Of a DNA stretch of 64,000 nucleotides, positions 1 through 9,309 are shown one piece after another; the first letter of the stretch is position 1, and every line of letters starts with the position of its first letter. Location of the stretch: assembly GCA_920105625.2 (NCBI GenBank), contig OV050033.1, positions 3,700,001 through 3,764,000 on the forward strand. Direction: 5' to 3'. The stretch is from Clusia tigrina. Its lineage: Eukaryota; Arthropoda; Insecta; Diptera; Clusiidae. Below the pieces are notes generated by a model. It worked only from the letters and a program-made list of their open reading frames with translations, was not told the DNA's origin and ran no database searches. The translations under genes were made by a program, and so were the position numbers.

Positions 1-3000
1 TATCTCTGGTGAAATCACCTTCTCATATTTTTCTGTTTCAAGATTTTCCTCTTCTTCTGATTCAGATTTCTCCTCTTCTGATTCAAATTTCTCATCTTCG
101 TCTGTTTCAACACGATCGTTTTTTTCAAAGGCTTCTTTCTGCTCTTCTCTTTTCAAATACTCAAATTCTGCTCTTTCCTCGGTTCCAAATATCTTATTTG
201 CAGTATCAATTTCAGAATTTTCTTTTCCTATTTTTATCGCAAGTTTCTCATCTGTTCCTGTAAATTGTGGTTTTTCCATCTCATCTTGTTCTCTACTTTC
301 TGTTTCAACGGTCTCATCATTTTCTGCTTCCACTTTCTTTTCTACTTTAAGTTTATGCTCCTCTCCTTGTTCCGTAAGAAGTTCCTTATATCCGTAGGAA
401 GTTCCTTCACCTTCTTTTACTTCCTCGTCTTCTTCCTCTTCTTCTTTTTCCTCTTCTGTTTCTTCTTCTTCTTCCTTTTCTGTTTCATCTTCTTCATCTT
501 CATCTTCCTTTTCCAACTGTTCGCCGTTATATTCAAGATCCACATTTGTTTGGCTCGATGGTTGAATATCATACTTGGCAGGAGCTTCTTTACTTAGAAT
601 ATCCGTGTACTCCAACTTATTAGCATCTTCAGCAGGACTCTCAGGACTCTCAGGACTATCGGTTTCAAACCGATAATTTGTTTCTTCCACTGAAGCTTCC
701 ATGATATCCATTTTGTCCACTGTATGCTCGTCGGTAGTAGTGTTTTGGTCAGGACTCTCAGGACTATCGGTTTCAAACCGATAATTTGTTTCTTCCACTG
801 AAGTTTCTATGATATCCATTTTGTCCACTGTATGCTCGTCGATAGTACTGTTTTGGTTACATTCTGCCATGCCTGCTGGACCCTTTTCAGGAAAACTCTC
901 AACAGAATCGGAGCTATCGGCACTATCGATCTCAGATCGCGACTGTTCTAAATTTAGTGCCATTTCTGCTTGGTTTCCTTTTTTTATTTGATCTTGTTCG
1001 TATTCCAGTTCGGCCGAATCCGAGCTCTCGGCACTTTCGATATCAGATGGTTCAATCGATTTTTCTTCCGTATTCGGTCCATTTACTGATTGGTTTCCTT
1101 CTTTTATTTGATCTTGTTCGTGATCCAGTTCAGAAGAATCAGAACTTTCGGCACTTTCGATATCAGATGGTTCAATCGATTGTTCTTCCGTATTCGGTCC
1201 ATTTACTGATTGGTTTCCCTCTTTTATTTGATCTTGTTCGTGATCCAGTTCAGAAGAATCAGAACTTTCGGCACTTTCGATATCAGATGGTTCAATCGAT
1301 TGTTCTTCCGTATTCGGTCCATTTACTGATTGGTTTCCCTCTTTTATTTGATCATGTTCGTGTTGCAGTTCGGCAGTAGCTGGCTGTAGCTCACATATAT
1401 CAGGGTCACCGGTAATTTGATTGCATGATTGATTATGTTCCCTATTTGCATCTGGAATATCGACACTATCATTGTCGGACATTTCTTCACTTGATGAACT
1501 GCTGCATTCGCTACTGGAGCTCTCAGAACTTTCGGAATCGGATGAGTCACTGGAATCGTCGTCGGAGTTCTGCGCATTATCTTCTCTAATTTCTTCCAGT
1601 TGATTGTTGTGATTCTCAAATTGTTGATTCGAAAGCTTCAACTGACAAATATCTGCATTGGTACTGTTTTGGTACACGTTATTTTGCACGTTTTGATTTA
1701 TCGGGAAACTATCGGCACGAAGGGTGCCATTCAACTCAATTGTTTGTGTTGATTGCTCAATGAATGGAGCCTTGTTTTCTCTCGTTGCATTATTTGAAGT
1801 GCCTTCCATTATTACGTCATCGTCCTCTACAACGTGAACGTCATCGTCGTCTACAACCTGAACGTCATCGTCCTCTACAACGTGAACATCTGAATCCTCA
1901 TCCTCAGATTCATCTGTAGTGGATTCTACATCACTGTCGCAATTGTCTTCCGTCAAGTCTATGCATACAATATCCTGAATTGGTGGAAAGGAGATTTCGG
2001 GCGGCACAAACTTCTCAGTATGTTTAATAACACTGCACGCCACTCCATCCACCAGTTTATGGCTCTGAGCAATAACTGTGCTTTGATTGGATTCAACTGC
2101 CTTTGGTTCTTTCGAAACGTTCGAAGAGTTTTCTTTTGTGGTGGCAGATTCATCCGTCAGAATGCTTCGACGGAAAGCGTCCGTGTTCAATATGGACACG
2201 CTTAAGCTTTTCAGTGTCTGCGGGTTGAAATAGACCGGACTTGAAGTGTCGTCCGTGGAGGAGTATTGTTTAATAGATTGCCTCTTTATCAGCGGCAAGC
2301 GGCGTTCCCGCAGCAACGCAATGTGTTGCTGGACCAGTGCCGACGTATTCAACTTCTGTCTGCCGTATCTACGCATTGAGTGAAGCACTTTATAACAGAA
2401 TGACGTGGGTTTTCGTGTTGTACTGTCTTTGCGGATACTCTGCAGCTTGGCGTGATTTAAACGTTTCACATCCTTACGTAAAGTCTTCTGTTTGGGTGAT
2501 TGGGCTGAGTTGGGTTTTCGGCTTTTCTTGGTGTAACTTTTTGAAAAATTCTCTGGTTTCTCCAAGTTTGGTGCCAATTTCGGCTTCTTGGGGGTTATCG
2601 CCATTTCCTCCTTAATGTACTCGATGAGTTTGCGTTTTCTCTTATAGAATTTGGAGAAATCCTTGACACTTTGCGTGAATTCTGGATCGTCCTGAGAGTC
2701 AGCCTTAACAGGTCTGCCAGCCTCTGTTGAAGCCAGAGCTGGAGCTGAAGAATCGACTGGTAGCGCCACTGATAGCGCAGAAGACTCCACTGTTTCCACA
2801 GCAGACTTTACAGATGGAACATGTTTCTGCAAATTCAATGGTAAATCATCTTTAATCTCTCCTGCTTGCATGGCGGGTGGTTCTGCGGCAAGTGGTGTTG
2901 CGGCTGGTGTTACTGCGGCAGGTGGTGTTGCGCCGGTGGTGTTGGGGACACCGTCACTGATCTTGGTACCGCCGTCCGCATCGTTGCCTATTTTGTTAAT

Positions 3001-6000
3001 GAACGTTTCGTATTCCTTCTCAAATGTGGACTCATTCGAGAGACTAGCATTATCGCAAGTATCGCAGTCAATGTCTTTTAGAAATTGCTCGGGATTGTCG
3101 AACGTTGTTTCTGACTGTGTTTCTGAGTCGGACTGCTCTGTGGTAGGCGCGGTGGACAAACTATTCACCATGTTGTTAGCTAAGATGACTGAATCGCCTG
3201 GTGCGGATGAGTCATTTGTTGTGGCGTTCATGTTTGATTCCTGCAAACACTTATCAGCGCCCACGATTTCTCCATCCTCCGAACTCGAACTGCGCAGCAG
3301 TCCGTCCAGGGAGCTGTTGGTGCTCTCTTCAACATTATGTTCTAAGCTTGCAGTTTTATTCACGAAATCCACATCCGCCTCATTTCCCTTCTGACTCATG
3401 GTGTCATCGGCCTCCATGAGTTGCTTGGCAGCATCGCTGATGAAGAGGTCTTTACAAACACTTATTTTATGCTTTTTACCTTGCAGTTGGTCGAGTTCCT
3501 TCTCCACATCGAAGTCGGCAAAACATATGCTCTCCTTGACGTCGGACGAGTCGGCTTCTGTGGTGGTGGTTGTTTCAGTCTCCGCGCACATTGCCGTAGT
3601 TGTACTGTTCGACTTCTCAGTGTCGATGACGATGTCAGGCAGGTTGATGTACTGGTTCGTCGCCACATCCACCAGCGGACCGTCTACAGCGAGGCCCATG
3701 TGCATTTTGGGGCGTGTACCAAAGCACCCCTTGTATTGTAAATGGTTCGCGATCACGGATTGCTGCGCTTCGTGGGCTGTTTGGGGCTTTTGCTGGTGTT
3801 GCTGTTGAGGTGATGTGTCCGACTTGTAGGTGGGTTGGACTATTGCAGTATTCTCATTCGCATAAGGCGTCGCCTTCAGAGTGTCAGCGTTTCTCAGTTC
3901 TGCATGCAGGGCCAGTGGCAGGGGTTTCGACGGCGGAGTGTCGTCGGTGGCCATGAAATTCAGTTCGCTGCCGGCCGCGTAGTCCTCTTCGTCGTCATTC
4001 CAGGTGGTGAGGAAATCGCGTATACTGATGTTTTTCGTCGCTGCCGCCTTCTCGGGATGCACCACATTCACGTTGCTGTTGTACAGCGTGCTGGACGCAC
4101 TGCTGCCCACCCCAGTCGCAGCATCGTAATTGGGGTAATTGGCCGCAGATTGGGCCTGGCCTGAATGGGCCATTGGCGCTACCTGCGTCATGTAGCAGTC
4201 TGTATTCTGCGTCGTCGTGGGCTTGCGATAGTCCAGCAGTGACTGCTTGGGGTGTGTTGGCGCGTAGGAGGGGTGGTGCGCAGGCGGGGGCATCTGTGAC
4301 TGAAGCTGATGCTGCGGCTGCGGCTGCTGCAGGGACTGAGTGTAGTTCTCGTATGTGCTTTGCAGGCTGAGATCATTGTAAAACGGATTAGTGGCATCGG
4401 CGCTAAGAGCGGTGTTGACGTTACTCGACTGGTGAGCGGCAGTGGTGGCGCTTGCGGGGTAGCGTTGACTTTTGGCCGCGTAGTTGAAATTCAGCTGCGA
4501 GGGCGTGTCGAACGGCGACAAGGCGTAGAGGTCGTTTGAGCTTTTCAGTTTGCTGCTCTGCGAGTAGTCGGAAATGCTGTTGTACTTGGCGGCGCTGCCG
4601 CTGTTGGCGTGGCTATGACTGGTGCCGTTGCCGGTGCCGTTGCTGATGCCACTGACATAGTGCGATTGTTGGGGCAGGGGCTGGAAAGCGGTGCTACCAT
4701 TGTGAGCGACGCGCTGATAGTAGGAATTCTGCTGCTGGTACGGCTGCGAGCAGTAATTTTGCCGGGCGTTTGCTGTGGCGGCTGCCGCTGCTGCGGATGT
4801 GGCTGGTGCAGTGTAATGATGCGATGCGTGAAGCGTCGAGGCTGTAGGCGGCTGAAGATGGTTGTGTGGCAAGCGTTCGGAAATTGGTGGCAGCGACACG
4901 TGGCTGTTGGGCCAGACATTGCGTGCGTACTGCTGGTGATAGTAGGAGTTGTATTTATCGTACTTGGCGTACTTCTCGTGTGCGTAGAATGCATCACGTG
5001 ACGCCGTGGCTTGGGGCAGGTAGCTGGCGTTTGTGGGCGGTACTGTGGCGGTGGGCAGGGTGCTGGTAGGCGCCAGGGTGCGGCTACTGCCCGAGGGATA
5101 GTCCATATTCCAGTGCCAGGTGCTCGCCTTGCGATACGAGTCCACAGGTGCGTCGGCTGGATAGTGTGGGGGGACATACGCGACTGGATTTAATGAGCTG
5201 CCCGGCAAGGCGGACGTGGAGACCGCTGTCGGGCCATACATGCTGGCGTATTTATCATATTTGTCGTAGTAGCTGCTGCTGCTGCTGCCACTGCTCGCGC
5301 CCCCATAAAAGGAGTTCGTGTGCTGGCGCATGCTGCTGGCCGCCGCCAGAGGCTTCACAGCGCCAGAGTAGTTCACGTCCTGCAGCTGTGATTTGGCGGC
5401 GGTGTAGTACTGCTGCTGCTGCTGCTGATATGTGGCTGCGACAGCGTTCTGCAGGTAGTTGCCGTAGTTGCTGTAATCTGCGGCCGGGTTCGGCGGCTTC
5501 GCGGACATTTTGTATTTGTAGGCATCGAAGTAGCCCGCACTTGCAGCGACGGCCGCTGCGGCGTTCGTTGAGTGCAGTGGTTGAGCGTAGAATGCGGTGG
5601 CGGCTGCTTGCGGCTTGGAGCTCGTTGTTGTCGCCACACTTGACTCGCCGCTGATCGCGGCGTGTTTATACGCATGATTGCTGGCGCCGACCGCAGACGC
5701 TGCAGCCAGATTGGGTGATAATTTGGCTTGCCCGGCAGTCGCTTTCTCGTGCGACGTGTGCGTTGATGCGTGCCGCATACTACTGCGATCGGTATTTGTG
5801 GCATACTGAAAGTTGCCGCCAACATAGGAGTCGAACATGTTGTATTGCTGCAACGATTGCAGTTGTCCGGCTGCCGCTGCCGCTGGATACATATACGACT
5901 GGTAGTATTGATGGCGCTGCTGCGTTTCGGTGGCGGTGAGCGAGTCATTGTAGAAAGGCGCGCCCACTGGGGCTATTGTGGCAATCGGTATGTTCTCTGC

Positions 6001-6180
6001 CCCTGTGGAACTCGCCCCATAACTGCTGCTGCTGCTGCTGCCGATGGTGGTTAGGGGTACAGTGCTGGCACTGCCGTAGCCACTGTGCCGGCTGCTGAGG
6101 TGACTGCCCACATGACTGTTGAGGATGCTGTGGCTGTGACTGTGGCTGTGGGCAATGGCCGTGGCTGCAGTGGCGTCCAT
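1..6180 (-). CDS. Large unnamed low-complexity acidic protein with SUMO-interacting-motif array (3' end outside window)
   Basis: One minus-strand frame stays open for all 2,060 codons from the ATG at 6180-6178 to the window edge, so the gene is incomplete at its C-terminus. I checked this codon by codon. A TGA lies in frame upstream at 6252-6250 and a splice acceptor at 6258-6257, so this ATG is the first available start. Residues 1-600 are rich in Tyr, Ser, Ala, Gln and His (YDKYDKY near 305-311, HEKYAKYDKYNSYYHQQY near 401-418), prion-like. A less repetitive stretch near 716-735 reads SIRDFLTTWNDDEEDY. KRKRK at 1180-1184 could be a nuclear signal. SIM-like motifs are IVIDTE (850-855), VCIDLTED (1405-1412), and VHVVEDDD, VQVVDDDD, VHVVEDDD (1432-1455). 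A Ser/Asp/Glu patch at about 1538-1570 looks like CK2 sites. In-frame repeats and a Glu-rich tail follow. No enzymatic domain is visible. I do not recognise the family; a nuclear SUMO-binding role is inference. Confidence 0.85.
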   Translation of the reverse strand, partial: MDATAATAIAHSHSHSHSILNSHVGSHLSSRHSGYGSASTVPLTTIGSSSSSSYGASSTGAENIPIATIAPVGAPFYNDSLTATETQQRHQYYQSYMYPAAAAAGQLQSLQQYNMFDSYVGGNFQYATNTDRSSMRHASTHTSHEKATAGQAKLSPNLAAASAVGASNHAYKHAAISGESSVATTTSSKPQAAATAFYAQPLHSTNAAAAVAASAGYFDAYKYKMSAKPPNPAADYSNYGNYLQNAVAATYQQQQQQYYTAAKSQLQDVNYSGAVKPLAAASSMRQHTNSFYGGASSGSSSSSYYDKYDKYASMYGPTAVSTSALPGSSLNPVAYVPPHYPADAPVDSYRKASTWHWNMDYPSGSSRTLAPTSTLPTATVPPTNASYLPQATASRDAFYAHEKYAKYDKYNSYYHQQYARNVWPNSHVSLPPISERLPHNHLQPPTASTLHASHHYTAPATSAAAAAATANARQNYCSQPYQQQNSYYQRVAHNGSTAFQPLPQQSHYVSGISNGTGNGTSHSHANSGSAAKYNSISDYSQSSKLKSSNDLYALSPFDTPSQLNFNYAAKSQRYPASATTAAHQSSNVNTALSADATNPFYNDLSLQSTYENYTQSLQQPQPQHQLQSQMPPPAHHPSYAPTHPKQSLLDYRKPTTTQNTDCYMTQVAPMAHSGQAQSAANYPNYDAATGVGSSASSTLYNSNVNVVHPEKAAATKNISIRDFLTTWNDDEEDYAAGSELNFMATDDTPPSKPLPLALHAELRNADTLKATPYANENTAIVQPTYKSDTSPQQQHQQKPQTAHEAQQSVIANHLQYKGCFGTRPKMHMGLAVDGPLVDVATNQYINLPDIVIDTEKSNSTTTAMCAETETTTTTEADSSDVKESICFADFDVEKELDQLQGKKHKISVCKDLFISDAAKQLMEADDTMSQKGNEADVDFVNKTASLEHNVEESTNSSLDGLLRSSSSEDGEIVGADKCLQESNMNATTNDSSAPGDSVILANNMVNSLSTAPTTEQSDSETQSETTFDNPEQFLKDIDCDTCDNASLSNESTFEKEYETFINKIGNDADGGTKISDGVPNTTGATPPAAVTPAATPLAAEPPAMQAGEIKDDLPLNLQKHVPSVKSAVETVESSALSVALPVDSSAPALASTEAGRPVKADSQDDPEFTQSVKDFSKFYKRKRKLIEYIKEEMAITPKKPKLAPNLEKPENFSKSYTKKSRKPNSAQSPKQKTLRKDVKRLNHAKLQSIRKDSTTRKPTSFCYKVLHSMRRYGRQKLNTSALVQQHIALLRERRLPLIKRQSIKQYSSTDDTSSPVYFNPQTLKSLSVSILNTDAFRRSILTDESATTKENSSNVSKEPKAVESNQSTVIAQSHKLVDGVACSVIKHTEKFVPPEISFPPIQDIVCIDLTEDNCDSDVESTTDESEDEDSDVHVVEDDDVQVVDDDDVHVVEDDDVIMEGTSNNATRENKAPFIEQSTQTIELNGTLRADSFPINQNVQNNVYQNSTNADICQLKLSNQQFENHNNQLEEIREDNAQNSDDDSSDSSDSESSESSSSECSSSSSEEMSDNDSVDIPDANREHNQSCNQITGDPDICELQPATAELQHEHDQIKEGNQSVNGPNTEEQSIEPSDIESAESSDSSELDHEQDQIKEGNQSVNGPNTEEQSIEPSDIESAESSDSSELDHEQDQIKEGNQSVNGPNTEEKSIEPSDIESAESSDSAELEYEQDQIKKGNQAEMALNLEQSRSEIDSADSSDSVESFPEKGPAGMAECNQNSTIDEHTVDKMDIIETSVEETNYRFETDSPESPDQNTTTDEHTVDKMDIMEASVEETNYRFETDSPESPESPAEDANKLEYTDILSKEAPAKYDIQPSSQTNVDLEYNGEQLEKEDEDEEDETEKEEEEETEEEKEEEEEDEEVKEGEGTSYGYKELLTEQGEEHKLKVEKKVEAENDETVETESREQDEMEKPQFTGTDEKLAIKIGKENSEIDTANKIFGTEERAEFEYLKREEQKEAFEKNDRVETDEDEKFESEEEKSESEEEENLETEKYEKVISPEI
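640..860 (-). repeat. 108-bp in-frame tandem repeat (36 residues, 2 copies)
   Basis: Two nearly identical 108-bp copies (the marker GGTTTCAAACCG starts at 661 and at 769) encode acidic units containing DEHTVDKMDI and VEETNYRFETDSPES. This is a separate repeat family from the 120-bp one in the same protein and also keeps the frame. Confidence 0.85.
961..1380 (-). repeat. 120-bp in-frame tandem repeat (40 residues, about 3.5 copies)
   Basis: The copies at 1081-1200 and 1201-1320 differ at only one or two bases. The copy at 961-1080 is more diverged and 1321-1380 is partial. Each encodes a 40-residue acidic unit containing GNQSVNGPNTEEQSIEPSD. The near identity suggests recent expansion or gene conversion inside the coding region. 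Confidence 0.9.
1813..1887 (-). repeat. 24-bp in-frame tandem repeat encoding SIM-like units
   Basis: Three copies of a 24-bp unit encode an 8-residue period (VHVVEDDD, VQVVDDDD, VHVVEDDD) and run into VIME. Each unit fits the SUMO-interacting pattern: hydrophobic, any, two hydrophobic, then acidic residues. The unit length is a multiple of three and the frame is kept. Confidence 0.8.
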
Positions 6181-7110
6181 CACTCTGCACTCAGAGGGCG
6201 CACGCAAACATAGAATGTGGCTCTCGTCTCGGCGTGGCTGGCTTGCAAGTCAAGAGCTGTGGGAGGAAATGGAAAAATTTACATTTAATTTACAATCTGA
6301 CAGAAATTAATAATTTAACAAAGTACTTTATAATATTAGAATATATTAAATTATTATTAGAATTTCCAAGCGAGAAATGAGAACGGCAACGGTGTGACCA
6401 GGACTACGACTGTGGAAACCGCGCTTCCAGTGAAAACTCTAATGACAACGACAATAACAACAACAAGAAAAATCGAATACTAGTCCTAAATAAAAAACAA
6501 ATCTATTCAATCACAAACACATACACGCATATACTCACACGCTCACACACAAGCAGATACCAGCGCGCGCGCACACACACACACACGCATGCAAATGACA
6601 TGCTCAGACAATGTGCCGTCATTTAGTGAAATGTTCATTAAATATTAACGATTAACTGTCATTTCTGTTGGTCAACTCTTCTGCCATCACCGCCCCCAAC
6701 CAACACCACTGTCACTCTCCAGCCGCGGTGGCCATCACACAGAACCAATAAAGCAGCAAAGCACAATAATAATAATTGTGCCACCGGTGCGCACTCACAG
6801 TCCATCCACCACCAGCGACCACCTCGCGTTCGCTCTGGGTCACTGCCTACAAAACGGCCGCAGCCACGTCAACAACCACGTCCCGCCGACCAGCGCCCCC
6901 CACAGGCACACACACACACGCACACACACTCAGACACAGTAATTACTTTCGCTGAGTGCTCGACCGACCACTTTTGTGGAAATATTATTTCATATTTAGA
7001 TCGTACCTGCGCTTTTTTCGTAATTGAATACACGCGGAGCAAGTGCACCGACAGCCCGTCCAACCGACCGTTCCACATACCGCCTGAGGTCGCTTGGAAG
7101 AACTAATAAT
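6181..7110 (-). other. 5' untranslated region and 5' intron of the large minus-strand gene
   Basis: On the minus strand a good acceptor (pyrimidine-rich, ending CTCCCACAG) places an exon start at 6256, 76 bases before the ATG. The best upstream donor is GCGCAG/GTACGA, with the exon ending at 7007. This predicts a 750-bp intron at 6257-7006 and a noncoding first exon to the right of 7007. The intron holds (CA)n tracts near 6515-6600 and 6900-6940. No coding frame is convincing here. The transcription start was not located. Splice sites are read from sequence and not confirmed by transcripts. Confidence 0.5.
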
Positions 7111-7650
7111 GATGGCATTACCCATTATCTTTGGAGTTGCCGTACACATTTTTAAAACAAATATTTTTATATACGATTTTGCCGTAGGAACCTGCCATTG
7201 ACACGAATAATATTTTCATACAAAAAACAAACGATAATTATAATAAATGTAATTTTTTAAAATGGTTCTTCATGTGCCATAACAAACGAGTCTGTCTTCG
7301 CTTTTGAATTCCCATTTAATACGCGTAAAATTACAAATAGCAATCGCGCTATTAGCAAATGGACGCGCGGAACACCGTGGCTCCAACACATAATTACGGA
7401 ATACCTACGCGTATTGACGGACTGTGCTGGAGCGGCCCCTTTCTAATGGCGCTGCCAACTGACGGCAAGGAACAATTGTTAACTGCAGCTGGCCTTGGCC
7501 GAAACGGAAAGTGCCAATAGTGATGCCAAGTCCCTGCTATTAAAGATACCCCAACCCCAACACTGTAAAAATTACACGGTGCAACAAAATTGCACTTTCA
7601 CGCTTCCCACTGAGACAGGAGTCATGAGTCAAGATTGCTGATTTCGAAAG
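7111..7650. other. Non-coding stretch, nothing recognised
   Basis: AT-rich sequence to the right of the presumed first exon of the minus-strand gene. It may contain that gene's promoter, but I see no convincing TATA or initiator arrangement and no coding frame. Confidence 0.4.
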
Positions 7651-8405
7651 ATTGATCCTGTGTATAAAGATGCATCCCTTCAATGCCAGGAAACTCCACT
7701 AAAGATTGATCCTGTGTATAACGATGCATCCCTTCAATGCCAGAAAACTCCGCTAAAGATTGATCCTGTGTAGAAAGATGCATCCCTTCAATGCCAGGAA
7801 CATCCACTAAAGATTGATCTTGTGTATAAAGATGCATCCCTTCAATGCCAGGAAACTCCACTAAAGATTGATCCTGTGTATAAAGATACATCCCTTCAAT
7901 GCCAGGAAACTCCAGTAAAGATTGATCCTGTGTATAAAGATGCATCCCTTTAATGCCAGGAAAGTCCGCTAAAGATTGATCCTGTGTATAAAGATGCATC
8001 CCTTCAATGCCAGGAACATCCACAAAAGATTGATCCTGTGTATAAAGATGCATCCTTTCAATGCCAGGAAACTCCACTAAAGATTGATCCTGTGTATAAC
8101 GATGCATCCCTTCAATGCCAGGAAAGTCCGCTAAGATTGATCTTGTGTATAAAGATGCATCCCTTCAATGCCAGAAAACTCCACTAAAGATTGATCCTGT
8201 GTATAAAGATGCATCCCTTCAATGCCAGGAACATCCACTAAAGATTGATCTTGTGTATAAAGATGCATCCCTTCAATGCCAGGAGACTCCACTAAAGATT
8301 GATCCTGTGTATAAAGATGCATCCCTTCAATGCCAGGAAACTCCACTAAAGATTGATCCTGTGTATAAAGATGCATCCATTCAATGACAGGAAACTCCGT
8401 TCAAG
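7651..8405. repeat. 54-bp minisatellite, 14 copies
   Basis: Fourteen consecutive units of 54 bp, each beginning ATTGATCCTGTGTATAAAGA. Unit 9 lacks one base (53 bp). Variants recur in an ordered way: GAACATCC appears in units 3, 7 and 11; CTTGTG in units 4, 10 and 12; TATAACG in units 2 and 9. This points to duplication of multi-unit blocks. Because 54 is divisible by three, long spurious reading frames exist on both strands. The single-base deletion and a TAG in unit 3 break the plus frames, so I do not treat it as coding. Confidence 0.95.
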
Positions 8406-8609
8406 ACTAATTTCAAAGACATCCAAAAAGAACTAGGAATGCTCCAGATAGATAGATAGATTGTTTGAGAGGGGGAACAAGTCACCTAGTCACTGCGGCC
8501 ACCTATGGACCTATTTTGATAAGCTCTATAGTTCCAAACATTCCAGAGTTTAGAATTCATTAAGAACTCTGGTATCTTCTTAGGAGATTTGTCCGCAATT
8601 TCTGGCGGT

Positions 8610-8740
8610 TCTAGTTTCCTAAGTAACAAAGTCTGGTCCAGATTAGACAGTTACATTGACACAACAAATGTTCATATGTTGCCTCTTCCTCGTTACATAA
8701 GCTGCCTTAGGCATTTGGGCGTACATTCATGGAATATAGT
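8610..8740 (-). mobile_element. LINE (non-LTR) remnant B: C-terminal Cys/His tail after RNase H
   Basis: On the minus strand the translation reads NVRPNA, a stop, then GSLCNEEEATYEHLLCQCN followed by WTRLCYLGN. The spacing C-x(n)-E-E-x-A-T-x-E-H-L-L-C-x-C followed by R and LG is typical of the end of the second ORF of Jockey/I-like non-LTR retrotransposons. It carries a stop and is only about 130 bp, so it is dead. It directly follows remnant A and is a separate copy, because the same protein segment occurs twice. Confidence 0.65.
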
Positions 8741-8744
8741 AGGA

Positions 8745-9308
8745 AGGTAGGTAGGTTGGGCAGCCGCTTGACCAATAAACCAGTGATGCCACTTAGACCA
8801 CCAGTTGGGTCCGCTGTGAGCCGTGGATGAGAGCCTTTTTTTATAAAGCGAAGAAAGTTGTTGACACCTGACTGGTACAGATTATCTACCATATACTTGT
8901 TAAGAAGTGGGATCCTAGTAAACATTCCCTATTTCTAGCAAAAGCTGGACATGTACAGAAGATATGCTGGACCGTTTCCAGTTCCTCCTCGTTTCTGCAG
9001 CTGCGACAGAAATTATGCGTATAAAATCCCATTCTTCTTGTTTGATTTCCTATTAGACAATGTTCCGTGAGGGCTCCTATTAAAGTCCTAATTTGTAGTC
9101 TAATGATATTCCTAGACAGACGCAGATTTAGCCTCGGCCATGTTTGCCCGACGATTTTGCAGGTAGTGGCACAGATCCATCTTTGATTGGTAGAGTTAAT
9201 TAGTGTCTCCCTTATGAGAAGCTTACAAATCGCGAGAAGTACACCCATATGCCTACTGGCATTTGGCTTACAAGTGCAGTTGATCAGCCTTGCAGTTCCC
9301 TGGTACAT
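8745..9308 (-). mobile_element. LINE (non-LTR) remnant A: RNase H C-terminal region
   Basis: The minus-strand frame at 8886-9308 ends with FCRSCRNEEELETVQHIF followed by CTCPAFARNR, the Cys/His tail that follows RNase H in Jockey/I-like elements. Upstream TCKIVGQTWPRLNLRLSRN also fits the family. The protein continues after a frameshift in 8707-8925 as LLNKYMVDNLYQSGVNNF and LRFIKK, which is the usual end of these polyproteins. The frameshift and the missing reverse transcriptase show a decayed, 5'-truncated copy. Confidence 0.7.
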
Positions 9309-9309
9309 A

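Noticed and set aside
4545..5948. Shifted-frame open frames of 100-210 codons over the left gene, on both strands
   Set aside because: They lie inside the 2,060-codon frame and have the Ser/Thr/Arg/Cys bias expected from reading its biased codons in another frame or on the opposite strand.
7622..8387. Long open frames on both strands over the 54-bp repeat (repeating LYTQDQSLVEFPGIEGMH)
   Set aside because: They exist because the repeat period is a multiple of three and the unit lacks stops in several frames. One unit has a single-base deletion and another a stop, with no sign of constraint.
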